Assembly: GCA_946183765.1 (NCBI GenBank)
Contig: CAMHDC010000065.1
Location: 1 to 7,070, forward strand
Length of the DNA stretch: 7,070 nt
DNA from: an uncultured Clostridia bacterium
GTDB lineage: Bacteria > Bacillota > Clostridia > Christensenellales > CAG-138
Direction of reading: 5' to 3'
In this document: in pieces, positions 1-5,625 of the stretch
Position numbering within the stretch: the stretch's first letter is position 1
Layout: each line of letters starts with the position of its first letter
Notes under the pieces: model-generated
Told to the model about the DNA's origin: nothing
Databases searched by the model: none
Seen by the model: the letters and a program-made list of their open reading frames with translations, nothing else
Position numbers and translations under genes: made by a program

Positions 1-1953
1 CCCAGCGCCGGGTCCCGGGATCAGAACCGGAACCGGAACAACAACAATTACGACAAGGACAAGAAGGCTAAGAACAAGAAAGCCATGCAGAAAGAGAACG
101 GTCCCGACCTGGTGTGGGACGAGGACGGCTCCATGGGCAGCCGCCGCAAGGGCAAGAGCAACAAGCAGGAGGCGGTCAAGCCCGCCCCGGTGGTCATCGA
201 TCACGCGGTGATCACCTCCGAAATGATCACGGTCAAGGAGCTGTCCGAGAAGATCGGCAAGCCCGCCGCCGAGATCATCAAGAAGCTGTTCCTGCTGGGC
301 ATCATGGCCACCATCAACCAGGACATCGACTTCGACACCTGCGAGCTCATCGCCAGCGATTACGGCATCACCCTGGAGCAGCAGATCGCCAAGTCCTATG
401 AGGACGTGCTGGCCGACAACGCCCAGGAGGAGGATCGGGAGGATCAGCTCCAGCCCCGGCCCCCGGTGGTCACCATCATGGGCCACGTGGACCACGGCAA
501 GACCTCCCTGCTGGACGCCTTCCGCCACAGCAACGTGACGGCGGGCGAGGCCGGCGGCATCACCCAGCACATCGGCGCCTATACCGTCATGTGCAAGGGT
601 CGGCAGATCACCTTCATCGACACGCCGGGCCACGAGGCCTTCACCTCCATGCGCGCCCGGGGCGCCCAGGTCACGGATATCGTCATCCTGGTGGTGGCGG
701 CGGACGACGGCATCATGCCCCAGACCATCGAGGCCATCAACCACGCCAAGGCGGCCAACGTGCCCATCGTAGTGGCCATCAACAAGATCGACAAGCCCGG
801 CGCTGATCCCGATCGGGTCACCCAGCAGCTGACGGAATACGGCCTGGTCAGCGAGGACTGGGGCGGCGACACCATCGTGGTCCCCGTGTCCGCCAAGAAG
901 AACATCAACCTGGACACCCTTCTCGAAATGGTCCTGCTGCAGGCCGACGTGCTGGAGCTCAGGGCGAACCCCAACCGGCTCGCCAAGGGCACCGTCATCG
1001 AGGCGAAGCTGGACAAGACCAGAGGACCTCTCGCCACCGTCCTGGTCCAGAACGGCACGCTGAAGAAGGGCGATACCATCATCGCCGGCACGGCCTACGG
1101 CCGCATCCGCGCCATGATCGACGACAAGGGCCGCACGGTGAACACCGCCGGTCCCTCCACGCCTGTGGAGATCCTGGGCTTCAACGAGGTGCCTGAGGCG
1201 GGCGACGTCATGAACGTGGCCGACGCCGACAAGCTGACCCGCCAGGTGGCCGAGGAGCGCAAGGATAAGATCAAGGCCGCTCAGGTCAAGGCCATGCAGA
1301 AAGTCTCTTTGGACGAACTCTTCAACCAGATGGCCGAGGGCGAGCTGAAGGAGCTGAACATCATCGTCAAGGCCGACGTGCAGGGCTCCGCCGAGGCCGT
1401 GAAGCAGTCCTTGGAGAAGCTCTCCAACGACGAGGTCCGGGTCCGCTGCATCCACGCCGCCGTGGGCGCCATTTCGGAGAGCGACATCATGTTCGCTTCC
1501 GCCAGCAACGCCATCGTCATCGGCTTCAACGTCCGGCCCGACGCCACGTCCCGTGCCCTGGCCGAGAAGGAGAAGGTGGATATCCGCACCTATCGCGTCA
1601 TCTACAACGCCATCGAGGACGTGGAGGCCGCCATGAAGGGCATGTTCAAGCCCGTGTTCAAAGAGGTGGAGATGGGCCGCGTGTCCGTCCGCAACACCTT
1701 CAAGATCAGCGGCGTGGGCACTATCGCCGGCGCGTACGTCCAGGACGGCAAGGTCACCCGCAGCGCCCAGGTCCGGGTGGTCCGGGACGGCGTGGTGGTC
1801 TACGACGGCAAGATCTCCTCCCTCAAGCGCTTCAAGGATGACGTGAAGGAGGTCGCCTCCGGCTACGAGTGCGGTATCTCCTTCGAGAACTTCAACGACG
1901 TCCACGAGGGCGACGTGATCGAAGCCTACACCATGGAGCAGGTGGAGCGATAA
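1..1953 (+). CDS. infB: Translation initiation factor IF2 (5' end outside window)
   Basis: Initiation factor 2 is the GTPase that brings initiator fMet-tRNA to the 30S subunit and promotes subunit joining. The reading frame is open from base 1, so the gene starts upstream; about 650 residues are visible. The first ~25 codons are a low-complexity Asn/Lys/Arg-rich linker, as is usual in IF2 N-termini. An IF2_N helical domain follows at about 226-366. The G domain shows G1 GHVDHGKT (481-504), the GITQHIGAY switch region (556-582), G3 DTPGHE (619-636), G4 NKID (781-792) and G5 SAK (889-897). Domain II follows to about 1240, domain III lies at about 1310-1600 (with KADVQGSAEA and FNVRPD), and the C-terminal fMet-tRNA-binding domain ends in the typical LKRFKDDVKEV...YECG block. 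The TAA is at 1951-1953. The ATG at 85 has no ribosome site and lies inside the linker, so I do not take it as the start. All GTPase motifs look intact. nusA and small ylx-type genes probably lie upstream (inference). Confidence 0.98.
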   Translation, partial: PSAGSRDQNRNRNNNNYDKDKKAKNKKAMQKENGPDLVWDEDGSMGSRRKGKSNKQEAVKPAPVVIDHAVITSEMITVKELSEKIGKPAAEIIKKLFLLGIMATINQDIDFDTCELIASDYGITLEQQIAKSYEDVLADNAQEEDREDQLQPRPPVVTIMGHVDHGKTSLLDAFRHSNVTAGEAGGITQHIGAYTVMCKGRQITFIDTPGHEAFTSMRARGAQVTDIVILVVAADDGIMPQTIEAINHAKAANVPIVVAINKIDKPGADPDRVTQQLTEYGLVSEDWGGDTIVVPVSAKKNINLDTLLEMVLLQADVLELRANPNRLAKGTVIEAKLDKTRGPLATVLVQNGTLKKGDTIIAGTAYGRIRAMIDDKGRTVNTAGPSTPVEILGFNEVPEAGDVMNVADADKLTRQVAEERKDKIKAAQVKAMQKVSLDELFNQMAEGELKELNIIVKADVQGSAEAVKQSLEKLSNDEVRVRCIHAAVGAISESDIMFASASNAIVIGFNVRPDATSRALAEKEKVDIRTYRVIYNAIEDVEAAMKGMFKPVFKEVEMGRVSVRNTFKISGVGTIAGAYVQDGKVTRSAQVRVVRDGVVVYDGKISSLKRFKDDVKEVASGYECGISFENFNDVHEGDVIEAYTMEQVER

Positions 1954-1965
1954 GGACCAAGTGAC

Positions 1966-1993
1966 GCGGGTGTCGTAGCGGCACCCGCTTTTT
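1966..1993 (+). terminator. Terminator-like hairpin between infB and rbfA
   Basis: A 9-bp stem (GCGGGTGTC at 1966-1974 with GGCACCCGC at 1980-1988, one G-U pair) closes a 5-base loop, GTAGC, and is followed directly by TTTTT at 1989-1993. This has the form of a Rho-independent terminator. It lies in a 58-base gap inside a normally co-transcribed cluster, and I see no convincing promoter between it and rbfA. It may therefore act as a partial terminator or attenuator, or as an RNA-processing or stability element. The structure is seen in the sequence; the role is inferred. Confidence 0.7.
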
Positions 1994-1997
1994 ATCG

Positions 1998-2005
1998 AAA
2001 GGAAG
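1998..2005 (+). promoter_or_regulatory. Ribosome binding site of rbfA
   Basis: AAAGGAAG lies about 7 bases before the ATG at 2012, just past the hairpin's T-run. It is the only clear Shine-Dalgarno sequence in an intergenic position for the rbfA-nrnA-truB-ribF block. Confidence 0.7.
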
Positions 2006-2011
2006 AAAAAT

Positions 2012-2383
2012 ATGGCTAACAACAGAACGGAACGGCTCAACGAGGAGATCAAGAAGACCCTGTCGGGCATCATCTTCGATATGAAGGACCCCCGCATCTC
2101 CGCCATGACCACCATATCCGAGTGCAGCGTGACCCGGGACCTGAAGTACTGCAAGGTCAGCGTGTCCGTATACGATACCGACGAGCAGGCCCGGAAGGAC
2201 ACCATCGCCACATTGAACAACGCTTCGGGCCATATCGGCTGGGAGCTGGGCAAGCGGATGCAGATCAGGGCCATCCCCAAGTTCAAGTTCGTCCTGGACG
2301 AGGGCATCGCCTACAGCGTTCATATCGCGGACCTGCTCAACAAGCTGAATCTGGACGGGGAGAACAAGCCCGATGCTGAGTGA
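2012..2383 (+). CDS. rbfA: 30S ribosome-binding factor RbfA
   Basis: RbfA is a small KH-fold protein that binds the immature 30S subunit near the 16S rRNA 5' and 3' regions and assists late maturation and cold adaptation. The 123-residue product has the usual length. It shows the family pattern: an N-terminal helix (RTERLNEEIKKTL), KDPRI at residues 25-29, a beta strand around DLKYCKVSVSVY (43-54), the AxG interhelical kink typical of the RbfA KH domain (ASG, 71-73), and the conserved IP..KFVLDEGI stretch (88-99). In the helix after the kink, many homologues have an Arg where this protein has Gly (HIGWELGK); I read this as ordinary divergence. The start is set by ATG at 2012 with AAAGGAAG upstream. 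The 3' end overlaps nrnA by 11 bases, so the two are probably translated in a coupled way. Its neighbour infB also acts on the 30S subunit. Confidence 0.96.
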   Translation: MANNRTERLNEEIKKTLSGIIFDMKDPRISAMTTISECSVTRDLKYCKVSVSVYDTDEQARKDTIATLNNASGHIGWELGKRMQIRAIPKFKFVLDEGIAYSVHIADLLNKLNLDGENKPDAE

Positions 2384-3326
2384 CGCCGTAGCCTTCCTGC
2401 GGGCGCATACCGACTTTCTCCTGATCGCCCACGTGGCCCCCGACGGGGACGCCTTCGGGTCCTGCCTGGCCCTCAAGAAGCTCCTGGAGCAGCTGGGGAA
2501 GCGGGCGCGGGTCATCTGTGACGACCCCGTGCCCCATCTCTACGGCTTTTTGCCCGGAGCGGGGGAGGTGCTGCCCGGGGACGCAGCCGTGGACGCGGCT
2601 GCCTTCGTGGCCGTGGACTGCGCCGACGCGGGCCGTGCCGGGAAACAGTGGCCGCGGGCGAAGGGAAAGCCCAGCCTGTGCATCGACCACCATATCACCA
2701 ATCCCGGCTTTGCCGACGTGAACTATATCGAGAACTGCGCCGCCACGGGGGAGCTGATCTGCCTGCTCTATGAGGCGTTCGGCGCGGAGATCTCTGCCGA
2801 GGCGGGCGTATGCCTCTATACCGCCATCGCCACGGACACGGGCAACTTCGCCTATTCCAGCGTGAGCCCCCGGACCTTCTCCCTCATGGCGAAGGTCATG
2901 GAGAGCGGCTTCGATCTTCCTGAATGCAACCGGCTCCTCTACCGGAACGAGCGCCTTCAGAAGCTGCGCATGACCGCCCGCACGGTGGAGAACGCCAGGC
3001 TCTATCGGGACGAGCAGATCATCGTGGGCGTCCTGTCCAAGGCGGAAACGGAGGCCGTGGGCGGCCTCAAAGCCGATGCGGAGGGCATCATCGACTGCCT
3101 TAGGGACGTGGAGACCGTGATTGCCGCCTGCTTCCTGCGGGAGGAGGGGGAGAACGAGGTGAAGGTGAGCCTGCGCTCCAAGGCGAAGGTGGACTGCGCG
3201 GCCCTGGCGCGGGCCATGGGCGGCGGCGGCCACGTGCGGGCTGCAGGCGCGACCCTGTATATGCCCCTGGCGGCAGCGGAGGCTGAGGTCACGAAAGCGC
3301 TGCTTTCCGCCTTCGATAACCTATGA
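2373..3326 (+). CDS. nrnA: DHH-family nanoRNase / pAp phosphatase (NrnA-like)
   Basis: This cytoplasmic DHH/DHHA1 phosphoesterase probably degrades oligoribonucleotides of 2-5 nt and/or hydrolyses 3'-phosphoadenosine 5'-phosphate, using Mn2+. The 317-residue length matches the B. subtilis NrnA type (~313). Expected metal-ligand motifs are all present: HVAPDGDA (residues 20-27), VDCAD with Asp82, DHH (105-107) and ATDTGNF with Asp155 (153-159). The C-terminal DHHA1 domain carries the substrate-binding GGGGH at 283-287 followed by VRAAG. The ATG at 2373 lies inside the end of rbfA, with GGGGAGA about 9 bases upstream within rbfA codons. The stop overlaps the truB start as ATGA. NrnA activity cannot be told from related DHH activities (cyclic-dinucleotide or pAp preference) by sequence alone. 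There is no GGDEF or PAS region or membrane segment, which rules out GdpP. PNPase in the same cluster leaves the short products this enzyme would clear. Confidence 0.93.
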   Translation: MLSDAVAFLRAHTDFLLIAHVAPDGDAFGSCLALKKLLEQLGKRARVICDDPVPHLYGFLPGAGEVLPGDAAVDAAAFVAVDCADAGRAGKQWPRAKGKPSLCIDHHITNPGFADVNYIENCAATGELICLLYEAFGAEISAEAGVCLYTAIATDTGNFAYSSVSPRTFSLMAKVMESGFDLPECNRLLYRNERLQKLRMTARTVENARLYRDEQIIVGVLSKAETEAVGGLKADAEGIIDCLRDVETVIAACFLREEGENEVKVSLRSKAKVDCAALARAMGGGGHVRAAGATLYMPLAAAEAEVTKALLSAFDNL

Positions 3327-4207
3327 TCAGGGAAGGCATCGTACCGCTGCTGAAGCCGCCCGGCCTGTCCAGCTCCGACTGCGTGGTGGACGTGCGGCGG
3401 CTTTTCGGCGAGAAGCGGGTGGGACATCTGGGCACACTGGACCCGGGCGCGGCGGGCATTCTGCCCGTATGCGTGGGCCGGGCGGTGCGCCTGTTCGACT
3501 ATTTGGTGGACAAGGACAAGACCTATCGGTTCGAACTCCTGTTGGGGACCGCCACGGACACCCAGGACAGCTTCGGGCAGGCGATCGAGGCGGGACCGAG
3601 GGATATTCCAGCCGCCGCCCTGGAGGCCGTTCTGCCCCGTTTTACGGGCGATCAGGAGCAGCTGGCTCCCGCCTATTCCGCCCTCAAGAGCAACGGACAA
3701 AAGCTCTACGATCTGGTCCTGCAGGGGAAGGAAGTGCCGGAGAAGCGCCGTCCCGTGACCATCAGCGACCTGACGCTCCTGAAGCAGGAGGGGGAGGGGC
3801 GGTTTCTTTTGGAGATGACCTGCTCCCGGGGCACCTACGTCAGGACCGTGTGCCACGATCTCGGCCACGCCCTGGGCACCTGCGGCCACATGGGGGCCCT
3901 TCTTCGGACCCGGTCCGGTCCCTTTTCGGTGGAGCGCGCCTTCACCGTGGAGGAGCTCAAAGCCATGAAGGAGGCGGGGGAGCTCGGCAGGGCCCTGATC
4001 TCCTGTGAGGAAGCCCTTCGGCAGTTTCCGGCCCTTACCCTGCCCGAGGATCGGCTGATCCCCACCCGAAACGGCCTTCCCACGGATCTGCATGGGAACG
4101 ACCGGCAGCCCGATGGGACGGTTCGCCTCTACAGCGGCGGCCTGTTCCTGGGCGTAGGAAGGATAGAGAAGAACAGAGCGCGCCTCTGCGTGCACCTGTA
4201 CGAATAG
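3323..4207 (+). CDS. truB: tRNA pseudouridine(55) synthase TruB
   Basis: TruB converts uridine 55 of the tRNA T-loop to pseudouridine and also acts as a tRNA-folding chaperone. The 294-residue product has all family motifs: KPPGLSS (11-17); the catalytic motif GHLGTLDPGAAG (34-45) with nucleophile Asp40; KTYRF with Tyr68 (66-70); the LGTATDTQD segment (74-82); AYSALK (117-122); and CSRGTYVRTV with Arg174 (167-176). The C-terminal part (about 245-294, with LYSGGLFLGVGR) resembles the PUA-like RNA-binding extension. The ATG at 3323 overlaps the nrnA TGA (ATGA). No Shine-Dalgarno sequence is visible just upstream, so translation probably restarts from ribosomes finishing nrnA (inference). The start is supported by the N-terminal match to the family, which begins only a few residues before the KP.G motif. 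Confidence 0.97.
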   Translation: MIREGIVPLLKPPGLSSSDCVVDVRRLFGEKRVGHLGTLDPGAAGILPVCVGRAVRLFDYLVDKDKTYRFELLLGTATDTQDSFGQAIEAGPRDIPAAALEAVLPRFTGDQEQLAPAYSALKSNGQKLYDLVLQGKEVPEKRRPVTISDLTLLKQEGEGRFLLEMTCSRGTYVRTVCHDLGHALGTCGHMGALLRTRSGPFSVERAFTVEELKAMKEAGELGRALISCEEALRQFPALTLPEDRLIPTRNGLPTDLHGNDRQPDGTVRLYSGGLFLGVGRIEKNRARLCVHLYE

Positions 4208-4213
4208 AGATTT

Positions 4214-5140
4214 ATGAACGAACAGACCAAAAAATCGAGATCGGTCCTGGCCCTGGGCATGTTCGACGGGGTCCATCTGGGCCACCGGGCCCTCATCCGC
4301 CAGGCGGCGGAGGCGGCCCGAAGGCTGGGCGCCGAGGCCGTGGCCTTCACCTTCACCGACGCCCCGGGAAAGCTTCTGCATCTGCCGGTGATCAGTCTGT
4401 CCACCCCCGCCCAGCGCGTTTCCTGGCTGAAGGAGGCCGGGGCCGACCGGGTGGACATGGTGGACTTCACCCAATCCTTCGCGGACCTGTCCCCAGAGGG
4501 CTTCCTGGCGTATCTGCGGGAGCGGTACGACGTCGCCGCCCTGGCCGCCGGGTTCAACTATACCTTCGGCAGATACGGGGCCGGCACCGCCGAGACTTTG
4601 AAACAGCTGGGGGCGGAGCACGGCTTCCCCGTGCTCATCGCGGAACCGGTGCTCCTGGACGGGGAGCCCGTGTCCAGCACCCGCATCCGCGCCCGGATCA
4701 GCGAGGGGGCCATGGAGGCCGCCGAAGCCCTGCTGGGCCGTCCCTACACCCTGACCGGCTCCGTGGTCTCCGCCCGGCACATCGGCCACACCCTGGGCTA
4801 TCCCACGGCCAACCTGGAGACGGGGGAGCAGCTGCTGCCCAGGGACGGGGTATACGCCACCTATGCCGTCTTGGACGGCGCGGCCTGCCCCGCCGTGACC
4901 AACGTGGGCAGGAACCCCACCGTGGCGGGCTTGCGGCGGACCGTGGAGACCTTCATCCTGGACGGCGCGCCGTCTCTCTACGGGGCGGAGCTGTCCGTAG
5001 CCTTCCTTTCCCGAATCCGGGAGGAACGTTCCTTCCCTTCCCTGGAGGCCCTTTCCCGTCAGATCGGGGAGGACGTGAAAACGGCGAAAAAACTTTTTGA
5101 TTTCGAGAAAAAAACTGTTTACAACCCGAAGGGTTTGTGA
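4214..5140 (+). CDS. ribF: Bifunctional riboflavin kinase / FAD synthetase
   Basis: RibF phosphorylates riboflavin to FMN and then adenylylates FMN to FAD. The 308-residue length is typical of the bacterial two-domain enzyme. The N-terminal nucleotidyltransferase domain shows GMFDGVHLGH (15-24), GFNYTFGRYGAGT (113-125) and SSTRIR (154-159). The C-terminal riboflavin kinase domain shows the Mg-ATP motif GYPTAN (195-200), RDGVYA (210-215), TNVGRNPT (229-236), and VETFILDGAPSLYG with the presumed catalytic Glu245. Many homologues have His and an acidic pair in this last stretch where Phe and Gly-Ala-Pro-Ser stand here; the core Glu and LYG are kept. The gap from truB is 6 bases, and only a weak AGAGA-type purine stretch precedes the ATG, suggesting coupling to truB. 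The last ~23 bases contain the -35 box and spacer of a predicted promoter for rpsO. No FMN riboswitch is visible, as expected for a gene embedded in this cluster. Confidence 0.96.
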   Translation: MNEQTKKSRSVLALGMFDGVHLGHRALIRQAAEAARRLGAEAVAFTFTDAPGKLLHLPVISLSTPAQRVSWLKEAGADRVDMVDFTQSFADLSPEGFLAYLRERYDVAALAAGFNYTFGRYGAGTAETLKQLGAEHGFPVLIAEPVLLDGEPVSSTRIRARISEGAMEAAEALLGRPYTLTGSVVSARHIGHTLGYPTANLETGEQLLPRDGVYATYAVLDGAACPAVTNVGRNPTVAGLRRTVETFILDGAPSLYGAELSVAFLSRIREERSFPSLEALSRQIGEDVKTAKKLFDFEKKTVYNPKGL

Positions 5141-5146
5141 TACAGT
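5118..5146 (+). promoter_or_regulatory. Predicted sigma-A type promoter for rpsO
   Basis: A -35 box TTTACA (5118-5123; one mismatch to TTGACA) and a -10 box TACAGT (5141-5146; four of six to TATAAT) are separated by exactly 17 bases. A TGn extended -10 (TGA, 5138-5140) directly precedes the -10 box. The -35 and spacer lie in the last codons of ribF, and the surrounding stretch (5091-5124) is much more AT-rich than the rest of the gene. Transcription would start near 5152-5154. This would let rpsO and pnp be expressed apart from the upstream genes. It is a prediction from consensus match and position. Confidence 0.65.
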
Positions 5147-5149
5147 ATC

Positions 5150-5249
5150 GAAGGTTAAACCGCAGACTGGGTCCAAGCGTGTCTCCGGGCCGTTTTCGAC
5201 CTTCACTTTCGCTCAGTTTGCGGGGCTAAAATAAAAGGAGGATATACCA
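5150..5249 (+). ncRNA. Structured rpsO 5' leader, candidate S15 autoregulatory RNA
   Basis: The leader can form a 10-bp helix, CCGCAGACTG (5160-5169) with CAGTTTGCGG (5214-5223), with one G-U pair. Inside it a second stem, GGTCC (5170-5174) with GGGCC (5187-5191), has one G-U pair and a 12-base loop, and a weak CGA/TCG pairing (5197-5199 with 5209-5211) could complete a three-way junction. GAAGGTT (5150-5156) can alternatively pair with GACCTTC (5198-5204), which would make a pseudoknot with the long helix. The helix ends 11 bases before the ribosome site. Ribosomal protein S15 is known to repress its own mRNA through leader structures that differ between bacterial groups, including a pseudoknot in E. 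coli and a three-way junction in Geobacillus. Assigning this leader to that role is inference. Confidence 0.5.
5235..5241 (+). promoter_or_regulatory. Strong ribosome binding site of rpsO
   Basis: AAGGAGG lies 8 bases before the ATG at 5250. It is the best Shine-Dalgarno match in the window, as expected for an abundant ribosomal protein. It sits in an A-rich unpaired-looking stretch just below the long leader helix. An in-frame TAA at 5232-5234 excludes any start further upstream. Confidence 0.85.
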
Positions 5250-5504
5250 ATGACCAAACAGGAGATCATCACCAAGTTCGCCCTGCACGAGGGCGACACC
5301 GGTTCCCCCGAGGTACAGATCGCGCTCCTCACCGAGCGGATCAACCACCTCAACGAGCACCTTGCCACCAACAAGAACGACCATCACAGCCGCCGCGGCT
5401 TGCTGAAAATGGTCGGCCAGCGCCGTGGCCTTCTCAACTATCTGAAGGAGAAGGACATCGAGCGGTATCGTGCCATCCTGGCAGCGCTGAATCTGAGAAA
5501 GTAA
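5250..5504 (+). CDS. rpsO: 30S ribosomal protein S15
   Basis: S15 is a primary binder of the 16S rRNA central domain (three-way junction of helices 20-22) and nucleates assembly of the platform of the small subunit. The 84-residue product is a few residues shorter than the common 88-89, the difference being at the N-terminus. Hallmark blocks are intact: HEGDTGSPEVQ (13-23), LLTERINHLNEHL (26-38), the rRNA-contacting DHHSRRGLL (44-52), and RRGLLNYLKEKDIERY (58-73). The gene has its own predicted promoter, a structured leader and a strong ribosome site, and is followed by an intrinsic terminator. It therefore looks like a semi-independent transcription unit within the cluster. The rpsO-pnp order is widely conserved in bacteria. 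Confidence 0.98.
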   Translation: MTKQEIITKFALHEGDTGSPEVQIALLTERINHLNEHLATNKNDHHSRRGLLKMVGQRRGLLNYLKEKDIERYRAILAALNLRK

Positions 5505-5515
5505 CGACAAGGCAG

Positions 5516-5546
5516 GGAGGCGGGCGAAGAACCCGCCTCCGTTTTT
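5516..5546 (+). terminator. Intrinsic terminator after rpsO
   Basis: A perfect 9-bp GC-rich stem (GGAGGCGGG at 5516-5524 with CCCGCCTCC at 5532-5540) has a 7-base loop (CGAAGAA) and is followed by G and TTTTT (5542-5546). It begins 12 bases after the rpsO stop. This is a standard Rho-independent terminator. Because no convincing promoter is seen before pnp, it may be leaky, so that some transcripts read into pnp, as is known for rpsO-pnp in E. coli. Confidence 0.88.
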
Positions 5547-5606
5547 GGGCGCTCCTTCCTCCTTTGCGTCCCGAAACCGGCTCATGCGACACAGGAATTA
5601 ATTAAG

Positions 5607-5625
5607 AAAGAGGATATAAAGAGGA
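5607..5625 (+). promoter_or_regulatory. pnp ribosome-site region with a repeated AAAGAGGA
   Basis: AAAGAGGA occurs at 5607-5614 and again at 5618-5625. The first copy is about 12 bases from the ATG, which is long; the second abuts the ATG, which is too close for normal use. The first copy is therefore the probable Shine-Dalgarno sequence. An in-frame TAA at 5617-5619 makes the ATG at 5626 the most upstream possible start. Confidence 0.55.

Noticed and set aside
10..80. AAC/CGG/AAG-rich stretch as a DNA repeat
   Set aside because: It is the coding for the Asn/Arg/Lys-rich IF2 linker. The repeats are short and imperfect, and low complexity here is common in IF2.
425..440. AGGAGGAGG inside infB as an internal ribosome site for a shorter IF2
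   Set aside because: No ATG, GTG or TTG in the IF2 frame lies at the right distance. The run is explained by Gln-Glu-Glu-Asp codons.
85..1953. ATG at 85 as the infB start
   Set aside because: The frame is open upstream to base 1, the ATG has no ribosome site, and it lies within the low-complexity linker before the IF2_N domain. The true start is outside the window.
3002..5206. Long minus-strand open frame of 734 codons opposite nrnA, truB and ribF
   Set aside because: It lies antisense to three well-supported genes, its translation is rich in Gly, Arg, His and Gln as expected from GC-rich antisense, and no domain is recognisable.
5599..5620. TATAAA (5615-5620) or TTAATT as a -10 box of a pnp promoter
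   Set aside because: No acceptable -35 sequence is found 16-18 bases upstream, and TATAAA overlaps the ribosome-site region almost at the start codon.
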